DNA from: Clostridium sp. UBA4108
Lineage (GTDB): Bacteria > Bacillota > Clostridia > Clostridiales > Clostridiaceae
Length of the DNA: 11,723 nucleotides
Direction of reading: 5' to 3'
Assembly: GCA_002381695.1 (NCBI GenBank)
Contig: DFXM01000006.1
Coordinates: 61,349-73,071, forward strand
Below, in pieces: positions 1 through 6,261 of this stretch. Position 1 is the first letter of the stretch. Every line of letters begins with the position of its first letter. Made by a program: the position numbers and the translations under genes. The notes beneath the pieces were generated by a model. That model was not told where the DNA came from. It made no database searches and saw only the letters and a list, made by a program, of their open reading frames with translations.

Positions 1-5
1 TTTCG

Positions 6-59
6 AAACGGTTTGTGAGTAATAATATATAGTTCATTATCAACACTATATTAAAACAA
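6..59. repeat. MITE-like repeat, copy 1 (left end altered)
   Basis: These 54 bases are identical to 2118-2171. The right side ends in TTAAAACAA as in the other copies, but the outer AAGC is replaced by CGTT, and on the left the expected GCTTTGTTTT is replaced by TTTCG. The copy therefore lacks intact terminal inverted repeats, or its ends have diverged. Perfect identity of the core over 54 bp of non-coding DNA suggests recent spread or homogenisation. Confidence 0.75.
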
Positions 60-339
60 CGTTCTGCCTTTAAATGATGTCCTTATTATAGATCTCTGTA
101 ATTTAATTAACAAGTACGCACTTTTTTGTTAGATAACTTACCTTTAGGTAGGATTTATTATTATATCTATATTTATCTTATGCTATGAATTTGTTATTAT
201 TTAATTGTTTAGTATAAATGAAAAGATCTCACTAAAATTATTAAAGAAATTGAAGATTGGTCTATTAAATATTATCCTCACTTAAATAATTGCTGTAAAG
301 AATCTCAATAATTTAGTTAAAATATCATATAACTTATTA

Positions 340-370
340 AAGCACACAGAAACTCATTATCTGTGTGCTT
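340..370 (-). terminator. Hairpin closing the hydrolase/membrane-protein unit
   Basis: AAGCACACAG (340-349) pairs perfectly with CTGTGTGCTT (361-370) around an 11-base loop. It lies 28 bases past the stop codon of the minus-strand membrane protein gene. The U-tract on the minus side is weak (UUUAAUAAGUU), so termination may be inefficient. On the plus strand it is followed by CACTTTTTCT. Confidence 0.6.
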
Positions 371-397
371 CACTTTTTCTATTCTTTTAAACAATCC

Positions 398-1069
398 TTA
401 TTCACTAAGACTCTTTTCTTTCATACGCTCTCTTATAAGTTCTTCTAAATCTTCTATTTGTAGTTCCATAGTGCTATCAGGTATTTCTATATATTTTTTA
501 CCTATATTAAGTAATCTTTTGATTTTATTTAACCCCTTAAGCTTTTTATCCATTTCATCTATTACAATTATTAATTGTCTGTTTGTATTATTCCCATATA
601 TAAACATATCCTTTATCTCACTATATTTTACTTCATACCCTCCTAAGAGTGTAGAATTATCAATAAATCCATCCTTCATAAGTACAAATTCTGCCCTATT
701 GCTTATAATATGATAAATCTTCCATGAAACTATTATGCCAAAATATATAGCTCCAAAAACTCCAACTAGAGTAAATCCCCAAGGTACAAATGCTAATATA
801 ATGAGCATTGTTAATGTGATCACTATATGAATTATAATTTTATTTTTCAGATTAACATATCTCATCATTTTAGATGACTTCTTATGATATTTTACAATAC
901 CTATTAAATTAATAACCATTACAAATATTACTGCTATGATAACACTTGATTCAACTTTAATTCTATGCTTACACATGCTTACCATAATTGCAGCTGCTAT
1001 CATCGCTATACCAAAAATTATTAGTTTTATAGACTCTTTCTTATCTGAATAAATATATCTGTCTTCCAC
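398..1069 (-). CDS. Four-helix membrane protein with PH-like C-terminal domain
   Basis: This 223-aa protein of unknown function has four predicted membrane helices (about residues 15-32, 41-60, 77-95 and 98-118) in two hairpins, followed by a soluble tail of about 100 residues. The tail contains a beta-rich stretch (LMKDGFIDNSTLLGGYEVKYSEI split around residues 130-152) and ends in an acidic amphipathic helix with LEELIRERM. This arrangement resembles small bacterial membrane proteins with a cytoplasmic PH-like fold (STM3941 or YcxB type); that assignment is from pattern only. The start is GTG at 1067-1069, supported by a perfect AGGAGG five bases upstream. The gene begins 33 bp after the hydrolase stop, so the two are probably co-transcribed, and a hairpin at 340-370 closes the unit. 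Confidence 0.75.
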   Translation of the reverse strand: MEDRYIYSDKKESIKLIIFGIAMIAAAIMVSMCKHRIKVESSVIIAVIFVMVINLIGIVKYHKKSSKMMRYVNLKNKIIIHIVITLTMLIILAFVPWGFTLVGVFGAIYFGIIVSWKIYHIISNRAEFVLMKDGFIDNSTLLGGYEVKYSEIKDMFIYGNNTNRQLIIVIDEMDKKLKGLNKIKRLLNIGKKYIEIPDSTMELQIEDLEELIRERMKEKSLSE

Positions 1070-1102
1070 GATAGCCTCCTAAAAAGTTCATTTCATTATA
1101 TT

Positions 1103-2005
1103 CTAATTGTCTTGTAAAATTAAATTCCTTATAGCCTCAATAACAGCTTCTGGCTTATCTTCCTGAATACAATGTCCGCTATTCTCAATAACCTTAAACT
1201 CACTTTTATCTGATAGCTGCTTTAACTCTAAAGATAACTCCCTCCATAGATTTTCAATACTTTCAGCTTCTACTCTAGGCATTCCATCTGCTTCTATGCT
1301 GTCATTTATACTATACTCCCTATCTCTTACTAATATCTTTAAAGGTACCTGTGGAAAACTTCCCATATCTTTAATTTTTCTTACTCCAGTCCTTAAATCA
1401 ATCAACTCTGACACTGAGTTCCTAAATGATTCAGGGCTTATTACAAAATCTAAAATTTTATCTTGAATTTTACGCGGCAGTTTTAATTCATCTGATGATA
1501 ATGATGGCTTTAGCTCCTCTTTTAATTGCTCCTTGGTATACTTAGAATACTTTGTCCAAGTTTCTATAAACACCTCATCAGATTGTGTCTCATCGGATGC
1601 AGGCAGCTGTAATTCATTAAATTTATATCCATCCACGGAAGAAGAATCTACTAAAACTACTCCACATATTTTCTCTGGATATGCCTTAGCAAAATGTTGA
1701 ACACACAAGCCTCCATAGGAATGTCCTACTAGTACAATGCTGTCTTCAATATTAAGCTTCTCCAGTAAAGCATGTAAATCCATAGTTGCTATCTCTGTGT
1801 TATTTCCTTCAATATGTGAATCACTGTTTCCAAAACCTGATCTATGAATTGAAACCACTTTAGCATACTTTGATATCTCTTCTACAATATCTAACCATGA
1901 ATAAAAACTACATCCCATCCCTGGTATAATAACCACAGTCTTTTCCCCAGTTCCTTCAATTAAACACTCAAGATTTATCTCTCCAATATTAATTAACTCT
2001 ATCAT
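1103..2005 (-). CDS. Alpha/beta hydrolase (300 aa from the preferred start)
   Basis: This is a soluble alpha/beta-hydrolase-fold enzyme, probably an esterase or related hydrolase; the substrate is unknown. Numbering from the ATG at 2003-2005, the nucleophile elbow is GHSYGG with Ser96, the probable acid is Asp228 in VRDREYS, and the catalytic His278 lies in NSGHCIQ. The oxyanion region is PGMGCSFYSW (about 28-37). The frame stays open to an ATG at 2212, but that extension crosses a -10/-35 promoter (2063-2090), a MITE-like repeat and one arm of the chemoreceptor terminator, so I reject it. The chosen ATG has GAGGG five bases upstream, and the protein then starts MIELINIGEINL, the normal first strand of the fold. 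An ATG at 2017 or a TTG after AAAGGA near 2045 are alternatives. It probably forms an operon with the downstream membrane protein gene. Confidence 0.85.
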   Translation of the reverse strand: MIELINIGEINLECLIEGTGEKTVVIIPGMGCSFYSWLDIVEEISKYAKVVSIHRSGFGNSDSHIEGNNTEIATMDLHALLEKLNIEDSIVLVGHSYGGLCVQHFAKAYPEKICGVVLVDSSSVDGYKFNELQLPASDETQSDEVFIETWTKYSKYTKEQLKEELKPSLSSDELKLPRKIQDKILDFVISPESFRNSVSELIDLRTGVRKIKDMGSFPQVPLKILVRDREYSINDSIEADGMPRVEAESIENLWRELSLELKQLSDKSEFKVIENSGHCIQEDKPEAVIEAIRNLILQDN

Positions 2006-2062
2006 CTCTACCCTCATCTCTTCATATATTTTTATAAATAACAATTTATATCCTTTAATTAC

Positions 2063-2090
2063 ATTATAAGTTATATCTCTCAGTAGTAAA
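2063..2090 (-). promoter_or_regulatory. SigA-type promoter of the alpha/beta hydrolase
   Basis: On the minus strand TTTACT (2085-2090) is followed by a 16-bp spacer and a perfect TATAAT (2063-2068). Transcription would start near 2056, about 50 bases before the ATG at 2005. Its position inside the longer open frame is the main argument that translation starts downstream. Confidence 0.55.
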
Positions 2091-2107
2091 TAGTATATAA
2101 ATAATAG

Positions 2108-2174
2108 ACTTTGTTTTAAACGGTTTGTGAGTAATAATATATAGTTCATTATCAACACTATATTAAAACAAAGC
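2108..2174. repeat. MITE-like repeat, copy 2 (67 bp)
   Basis: This copy has the same 67-bp length as 10585-10651. The left end CTTTGTTTTAA and right end TTAAAACAAAG are perfect inverted repeats; the outermost base pair is A/C here instead of G/C. The core (2118-2171) is identical to the copy at the left edge of the window. No flanking target duplication is visible. The element lies between the chemoreceptor terminator and the hydrolase promoter. Confidence 0.8.
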
Positions 2175-2201
2175 CATGTTATTAAATCCCATATACATAA
2201 T

Positions 2202-2248
2202 AAAAAGTTCATCCATGTAAATGTGTAAAAATTACATGGATGAACTTT
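2202..2248 (-). terminator. Intrinsic terminator of the chemoreceptor gene
   Basis: AAAGTTCATCCATGTAA (2204-2220) and TTACATGGATGAACTTT (2232-2248) form a perfect 17-bp stem with an 11-base loop. On the minus strand the stem is followed by a run of five U. The ATG at 2210-2212, which would begin the longest hydrolase frame, is inside one stem arm. Confidence 0.85.
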
Positions 2249-2274
2249 ATGTTGATATTTTTAGTGAACTGCAA

Positions 2275-2417
2275 ACTATGGTTGTAACGAATCCCTTACT
2301 TTATTCACTAGAGAATTGCAGCTAGCTGCAGTGAAGCTTTCGCTGGCGAAGCCAATTCTCTACGAATGCAGTGAGTAATTCTCTGTGAAGGTAGTGAACA
2401 CTTCTCTGCAACCACAG
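2275..2417. repeat. Block of nested palindromes in the chemoreceptor 3' region
   Basis: Several inverted repeats are nested between the chemoreceptor stop and its terminator. The outer pair CTATGGTTG (around 2276-2284) and CAACCACAG (2409-2417) matches at 8 of 9 positions. Inside, TAGAGAATTG (2309-2318) pairs with CAATTCTCTA (2353-2362), enclosing the perfect palindrome TGCAGCTAGCTGCA (2317-2330) and the near palindrome CTTTCGCTGGCGAAG. The motif GCAGTGAAGCTTTCGCT resembles GCGATGAAGCGTTCGCT in the array at 9428-9621, so both probably belong to one repeat family. The block is richer in G+C than its surroundings. Confidence 0.6.
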
Positions 2418-2425
2418 GTCGCAAT

Positions 2426-4141
2426 TTACACCTTAAATTTTTCTACCATCTCAGTTAATTTTTGTGCAAGCTCAGCCTGACTTTCTGAAGATTTTGCAAC
2501 TTCACTGATAGCTGCTGTTATTTCATTAATACTACCTAATATTTCTTCAGAACTCGCTGCAGATTCTTCTGCTGTTGCAGATACGTTTTGTATAGATTCA
2601 CTTACTTGCCCAACTATCTCATTCATTTCTCTTGAAGAAGCTGACATATCTTCTATAATATTATTAATAAACTCTGAGTCTCTTTCATATTGAATACCTG
2701 TACTCATAAGAAGTTCATAACTTGGCTTTACATTGTTTACCATGTATTCAAGTACATCTTGTCCGCTTTGAGAAAGTCTATCAAATGCTGCTTGAACTTG
2801 TCCAACCATGCCTTGGATACTGAGCACTGTCTCTGAAGATTGCTCTGCAAGTTTTCTTACTTCATCAGCAACTACTGCAAATCCTCTACCTTGTTCCCCG
2901 GCTCTTGCTGCCTCTATCGCTGCATTTAAAGCAAGTAAATTTGTCTGCTCTGCTATACTTCCAATAGAATTAGCCATAACTTTAACTTCCTCTACAACCT
3001 TAGCATCCTCTATGGCCTTCAAAATATTTTGACGTTTTTCCTCATATATTGAATTATTCATCTCTATGTTTTGGGTTGCTTTTTCTTTTATATCAAAAGC
3101 ACGTTTTTTTATTTCACCTACAGATACCTCTGCATCACTTGCTCCTTCAGCAAGTACATTTGTATTAGCGGCTATTTCATCTGCTGATTCACTTACCTCC
3201 TCAGTATTAGAACTTAAATTCTGAATACCTTGAACTATTTGCTCTGTTGATTCATTTACTACTTCCATTTTTGATGAAACTTCTTCAACAGTAGCTGATA
3301 GTTCTTCACTTGTTGCACTTATATCATTGGCACTGCTCATTATTTCAGTTATTAAATCTCTTATATTTTTATTAGATTGATTCAATGCCCTAGCAAGTCT
3401 TCCTATTTCATCTTTTGAATCAAGGTTTATTGATTGAGTTAAATCTCCATTTCCAATTGCTTCGGCAGACTTTAAAACTTTATTTATCTGTTTTGAAATC
3501 CAAAATGATATTAAAGTTCCAAATGCAATAGCAATAAGGAATCCTAATGCAGTCATTATAACTATTGTATATAAAGAACTTGTATACATGGATTTGTTTT
3601 CTTCATTTGCATTATCCGCTTGCTTTGTATTCATTTGCATTATATTTTCCAAATTATTATATATTTTTGTCCTTATTGGTGTTAAATTTAAATAACTAGC
3701 ATCAGCTTCAACATAATTATTTTCATTTGCAAATTTTATAACTACTTCATATGCATTTTTATATTCTTCTAGATCCTTTTTTAACTGTTCAATTATTGGT
3801 TTTTCCTCATCAGATGTCAATGTTTCTTCATAGTGAGCTATAATACTATTATTCTCGCTAGATAATTCACTAATTTCTTTTTCAAGTTCATCATTTTGAT
3901 TATTCATATTTCTTTGAGCATCAATCTTTAACACAGCAAAACGTATATCACCTACATTTTGTCTTATAGTAGTTAGTTGTTTTATGGATTCAAGGTTGTA
4001 GTCATGCATTAAATTAGCATTATTATTAATTTTATTCATTCCCATAACTCCAACAAATCCAACAACTGCTACGAATAATGATACTGTAATGAATGCATAT
4101 ATTAGTTTCTTAGCGGTTTTTAAATTTTCAAACCATTTCAT
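2426..4141 (-). CDS. Methyl-accepting chemotaxis protein with 4HB ligand domain
   Basis: This 571-aa transmembrane chemoreceptor senses an extracellular ligand and controls the CheA/CheW kinase complex. Membrane helix 1 spans about residues 12-34. The extracellular four-helix-bundle sensor (4HB_MCP type) covers about 35-187, helix 2 about 188-214, and a HAMP linker about 215-268, including the conserved DEIGRLARALN. The rest is the long cytoplasmic coiled coil, with the hairpin tip and CheW/CheA-binding site around EQTNLLALNAAIEAARAG (398-415) and GRGFAVVADEVRKLAEQS just after it. There is no C-terminal pentapeptide tether for CheR/CheB. The ligand cannot be predicted. The ATG has AGGAGG upstream and a SigD-like promoter lies at 4194-4219. 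The gene appears monocistronic, ending at the terminator at 2202-2248. Confidence 0.95.
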   Translation of the reverse strand: MKWFENLKTAKKLIYAFITVSLFVAVVGFVGVMGMNKINNNANLMHDYNLESIKQLTTIRQNVGDIRFAVLKIDAQRNMNNQNDELEKEISELSSENNSIIAHYEETLTSDEEKPIIEQLKKDLEEYKNAYEVVIKFANENNYVEADASYLNLTPIRTKIYNNLENIMQMNTKQADNANEENKSMYTSSLYTIVIMTALGFLIAIAFGTLISFWISKQINKVLKSAEAIGNGDLTQSINLDSKDEIGRLARALNQSNKNIRDLITEIMSSANDISATSEELSATVEEVSSKMEVVNESTEQIVQGIQNLSSNTEEVSESADEIAANTNVLAEGASDAEVSVGEIKKRAFDIKEKATQNIEMNNSIYEEKRQNILKAIEDAKVVEEVKVMANSIGSIAEQTNLLALNAAIEAARAGEQGRGFAVVADEVRKLAEQSSETVLSIQGMVGQVQAAFDRLSQSGQDVLEYMVNNVKPSYELLMSTGIQYERDSEFINNIIEDMSASSREMNEIVGQVSESIQNVSATAEESAASSEEILGSINEITAAISEVAKSSESQAELAQKLTEMVEKFKV

Positions 4142-4193
4142 TAAACTTCTCCTCCTAAATTACTTATTTTTTAATTATATTTATCACATTACA

Positions 4194-4219
4194 TTATCGT
4201 CAGAATATATCTAAACTTA
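4194..4219 (-). promoter_or_regulatory. Flagellar-type (SigD-like) promoter of the chemoreceptor
   Basis: On the minus strand TAAG (4216-4219), a 14-bp spacer and GACGATAA (4194-4201) match the SigD consensus TAAA-N14-16-GCCGATAW at 3 of 4 and 7 of 8 positions. The -10 element lies 53 bp upstream of the receptor start codon. Co-expression of the receptor with motility genes is therefore plausible. Confidence 0.5.
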
Positions 4220-4335
4220 ATATGTTATGTATACAATTTATTTTATCTCTATAATCTACCTAAAATCTTTTTTAAAACCTTTATGATCTTATATCCAATT
4301 ATGTTGTAATTTCTGTCATAATTAATTATTAATAA

Positions 4336-4375
4336 AAAAACACCGTAGAATTTCTTTTAAATACTACGATGTTTT
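4336..4375 (-). terminator. Intrinsic terminator of the secreted protein gene
   Basis: AAAACATCGTAG on the minus strand pairs with CTACGGTGTTTT across a 15-base loop, with a single U-G wobble, and is followed by a run of T. It lies 28 bases downstream of the stop at 4403. The wobble pairs in the minus-strand transcript, while the plus-strand reading would have a mismatch, which supports the orientation. Confidence 0.8.
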
Positions 4376-4402
4376 ATCAAATATTTATTTGTTAATTATT
4401 CT

Positions 4403-4909
4403 TTATTTACCAATAAAGGTAGCCATTCCATTATCACCACTGTAAGGAGGAGCTCCTTCAACTGTCACATAACAAATTATTAATTTATACTCTTCACCTC
4501 TAGGAATAATTTGATCAAAGGTTAATATAAAGGTTTTTGCTGAGCCGTCCTTTGATTGTATTTTAACTTTCTTATCAGTAAGGGAGTTTGTAGAGTTCAC
4601 CTTATCATCTTTCCCAAGAGTAGCTATACCTGTAGGCCTAGCATGCCTTGTACTCTGAACCCAGTAATTAGTTGCCTTTGTTCCTAGTTGCATATCTACA
4701 TCTCTATCATAGCTTATTTGAATTTGATTAGGTGAAATCTGTTCAAGTTTTGCTAACTTAGGAATAGGGAATTCTTTATTTTCCCCTATAGGAGTTACAA
4801 AGGTAGCGGAACCCTCTACATTAGGTTTAGCACTTACACTCATTCCTAAAAATAACTGAGCTGTTACTACAGTACATGCAATTAAAAAATAACTTAAATA
4901 TCTTTTCAT
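4403..4909 (-). CDS. Small secreted protein of unknown function
   Basis: This 168-aa protein has a Sec signal peptide: basic MKRY, a hydrophobic core to about residue 23, and a probable cleavage site after VSA (residue 27). The mature part of about 140 residues is predicted beta-rich. Its segment KLAKLEQISPNQIQISYDRD (51-70) followed by NYWVQST (81-87) resembles the 'functional strand plus argument' pattern of SbsA-like Ig domains found in clostridial surface proteins. It lacks sortase, lipobox or cell-wall-binding repeats, so it is probably released or loosely attached. The mature part has a single cysteine (146), so no internal disulfide. AGGAGG precedes the ATG. It has its own terminator, and the upstream DJ-1 gene also terminates before it, so it is probably monocistronic. 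I do not recognise the family with certainty. Confidence 0.8.
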   Translation of the reverse strand: MKRYLSYFLIACTVVTAQLFLGMSVSAKPNVEGSATFVTPIGENKEFPIPKLAKLEQISPNQIQISYDRDVDMQLGTKATNYWVQSTRHARPTGIATLGKDDKVNSTNSLTDKKVKIQSKDGSAKTFILTFDQIIPRGEEYKLIICYVTVEGAPPYSGDNGMATFIGK

Positions 4910-4981
4910 AATTACCTCCTAGTATACTTAATGATTATTGTTACAAAACTATATTTCCCTAAAATCATTAAATATATTAAG

Positions 4982-5014
4982 AAAAATATGGTATTATAAA
5001 ATATCTAATACCAT
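4982..5014 (-). terminator. Intrinsic terminator of the DJ-1/PfpI gene
   Basis: ATGGTATTA and TAATACCAT (4988-4996 and 5006-5014) form a 9-bp perfect stem followed on the minus strand by ATTTTTC. It begins 14 bases after the stop codon of the DJ-1/PfpI gene. Confidence 0.75.
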
Positions 5015-5028
5015 GTACTATAGTATAA

Positions 5029-5604
5029 TTACTCAATTATCTTATCTCTAAAGATCTGTAACCATTGCTTTTGATCCTCTTTATCATATATTTCTAACTG
5101 TTTTATAATTTCATAGGCAATCTCGACACTTCCCACGCCACTGGCTGTGATAATATTCTTATCAGTGACTGCAGGATAATCTATATAATCTTCTATATTG
5201 CAATTTGAAATATATTTCTGTAAAAAATTCCTTGTATTACTTGTATATTTAATGCCTTCCAACAGCCCTGCTCTTGCAAAGGCTACTGTTGCTCCACAAA
5301 TACCTGCTAATATGACCCCTCTGTGATTAAGCTTTTGAAGTAATTCTGTAATCTTATAGTTCTCATCTAATGTCCATATGTCTCCTCCTGGAAACATAAA
5401 TAAACATATGGATTCTATGTCTATATCATTAATTGTTATATCTGGAACTACTTTAAGTCCCCCCATAGAACGAACTATGCTTTCAGAGAATCCTACGGTT
5501 TTCACTTTATATTTGTCGGATTTATTAATTTCACAACAAGTAAGCGCTAATTCCCAATCCGCAAACCCATCAAATATTAACATGTGTATTGCTCCTTTTT
5601 CCAT
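5029..5604 (-). CDS. DJ-1/PfpI family protein
   Basis: This 191-aa cytoplasmic protein has the DJ-1/PfpI (class I glutamine amidotransferase-like) fold. The reactive cysteine is Cys103 in the nucleophile elbow AGICGAT (100-106), and Glu18 in FADWE occupies the place of the conserved glutamate that hydrogen-bonds this cysteine in DJ-1. MFPGGD (70-75) is the usual glycine-rich turn, and TASGVGSVEIAYEI (153-166) the conserved C-terminal helix region. Family members act as deglycases/glyoxalases, chaperones or redox sensors; which applies here cannot be read from sequence. The length is typical. The ATG is preceded by AGGGGG; a promoter (5666-5693) and terminator (4982-5014) flank it, so it is a single-gene unit, divergent from the RiPP locus. 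Confidence 0.9.
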   Translation of the reverse strand: MEKGAIHMLIFDGFADWELALTCCEINKSDKYKVKTVGFSESIVRSMGGLKVVPDITINDIDIESICLFMFPGGDIWTLDENYKITELLQKLNHRGVILAGICGATVAFARAGLLEGIKYTSNTRNFLQKYISNCNIEDYIDYPAVTDKNIITASGVGSVEIAYEIIKQLEIYDKEDQKQWLQIFRDKIIE

Positions 5605-5665
5605 TACAATCCCCCTTAATTATGAGTAATCGGCTTTCAAATTCATTCCTAATGATCTTTACCAA

Positions 5666-5693
5666 ATTGTACCTTCATATAAAAATATAGCAA
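5666..5693 (-). promoter_or_regulatory. Candidate SigA promoter of the DJ-1/PfpI gene
   Basis: On the minus strand TTGCTA (5688-5693), a 16-bp spacer and TACAAT (5666-5671) match the consensus at 4 of 6 and 5 of 6 positions. The predicted start near 5660 gives a leader of about 55 bases. Confidence 0.45.
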
Positions 5694-5918
5694 ACGCATG
5701 TTCTTTTGTAAAGAAGTAGATATATAGATTAATAAAAAATATCAATATTACGATTGCTACCATGAATATTACTGTATAATTTAAACTTTAATAAGAATAT
5801 GAATTTTTATACATAAGTATTTATTAAAACACTAGATGTAATGAATCGTAAGAGAATTAAAATTACTTAATTATTACTTGTAAAATATTAATTAAATGTA
5901 AATTAAATACATATACAG
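5694..5918. other. Intergenic DNA between divergent DJ-1 and RiPP promoters
   Basis: Apart from the two flanking promoters I see nothing specific here. The sequence is very AT-rich, with no open frame preceded by a ribosome binding site, no strong palindrome and no repeat shared with the rest of the window. Confidence 0.5.
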
Positions 5919-5947
5919 TTGAAGTTTATGGCTATAAATGGTATTAT
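5919..5947 (+). promoter_or_regulatory. SigA-type promoter of the RiPP locus
   Basis: TTGAAG (5919-5924), a 17-bp spacer and TATTAT (5942-5947) match the consensus at 4 of 6 and 5 of 6 positions. Transcription would begin near 5954, right at the first GTAAG of the leader, leaving an untranslated leader of about 74 bases before the precursor gene. Confidence 0.55.
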
Positions 5948-5951
5948 TTGC

Positions 5952-5991
5952 GTAAGTTAATATTCTTACATTACTCTTTGTAAGAAATATT
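5952..5991 (+). promoter_or_regulatory. Leader with two competing hairpins before the precursor gene
   Basis: CTTAC (5965-5969) can pair either backwards with GTAAG (5952-5956) or forwards with GTAAG (5980-5984). The forward stem is longer: AATATTCTTAC (5959-5969) against GTAAGAAATATT (5980-5991) with one bulged base. GTAAG..AATATT is thus also a direct repeat spaced by 28 bp. This could be a mutually exclusive RNA fold, or the repeats could be a binding site for a dimeric response regulator next to the -10 element. Confidence 0.4.
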
Positions 5992-6027
5992 GTAAATAAT
6001 TATTTATTTTTGAAAGGGGGGTATAAA

Positions 6028-6111
6028 ATGAAAGTTTATGGAAAAAAGAAAAATACTCAATTAATAGATTCCTATATTTGGTATCACGGTACAGGCCCAT
6101 GTGGATGGTAG
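6028..6111 (+). CDS. Candidate RiPP precursor peptide (27 aa)
   Basis: A 27-codon gene with an exceptionally strong ribosome binding site, AAAGGGGGG, six bases before its ATG. The peptide has a lysine-rich N-terminus (MKVYGKKKNTQ) that could serve as leader, then an aromatic, glycine-rich C-terminus, YIWYHGTGPCGW (16-27), with Trp18, Tyr19, His20, one Cys25 and a terminal Trp27. No hydrophobic signal sequence or double-glycine cleavage site is present. It lies 150 bp upstream of a radical SAM/SPASM enzyme on the same strand, with promoter and leader upstream and a terminator between the two. That layout is typical of a precursor made in excess of its maturase. Known radical-SAM precursors are of this size (PqqA, mycofactocin MftA, streptide). 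I do not recognise this exact family; the single cysteine argues against the multi-cysteine sactipeptides. Confidence 0.7.
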   Translation: MKVYGKKKNTQLIDSYIWYHGTGPCGW

Positions 6112-6189
6112 TAAAATAAGAGATCAATAAATGTCTCTAAATGATACAAAATATACATTAAAATCATAAAATACTTAGTTTTTATTAAA

Positions 6190-6234
6190 AAAGAGAACAC
6201 CATAGTAATGTTATACCTTGGTGTTTTCTCTTTA
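6190..6234 (+). terminator. Attenuating terminator between precursor and maturase
   Basis: GAGAACACCA and TGGTGTTTTCTC form a hairpin (CACCA/TGGTG core, then A-U pairs and a two-base bulge) running into TTTTCTCTTT. It lies 79 bases after the peptide stop and 28 bases before the maturase start. Partial read-through would give much precursor mRNA and little enzyme. The minus strand also shows a U-tract, so it may work in both directions. Confidence 0.7.
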
Positions 6235-6261
6235 TAAAATAACTTTGAAAGAAGGTATCAT

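Larger units (their letters stand above)
1..397. other. Gene-free left edge of the window
   Basis: No convincing gene is visible. Positions 6-59 hold a repeat copy and 340-370 a hairpin, both listed separately. Between them the DNA is extremely AT-rich. A short plus-strand frame at 225-311 reads as 28 residues but has no start codon or ribosome binding site, so it is at best a remnant. The plus-strand open frame covering 363-713 is antisense to the membrane protein gene and has no ribosome binding site. Confidence 0.6.

Noticed and set aside
225..311. A plus-strand 28-codon fragment (KEIEDWSIKYYPH...)
   Set aside because: No start codon or ribosome binding site and no support from neighbours.
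2210..2212. ATG at 2212 as the start of the first hydrolase
   Set aside because: It lies within a terminator stem arm, has no ribosome binding site, and the intervening codons cover a repeat and a promoter.
6131..6169. A 12-codon frame (MSLNDTKYTLKS) between the precursor and the maturase, considered as a second precursor
   Set aside because: It has no convincing ribosome binding site, no Cys/Trp/Gly-rich core, and no similarity to the first peptide.
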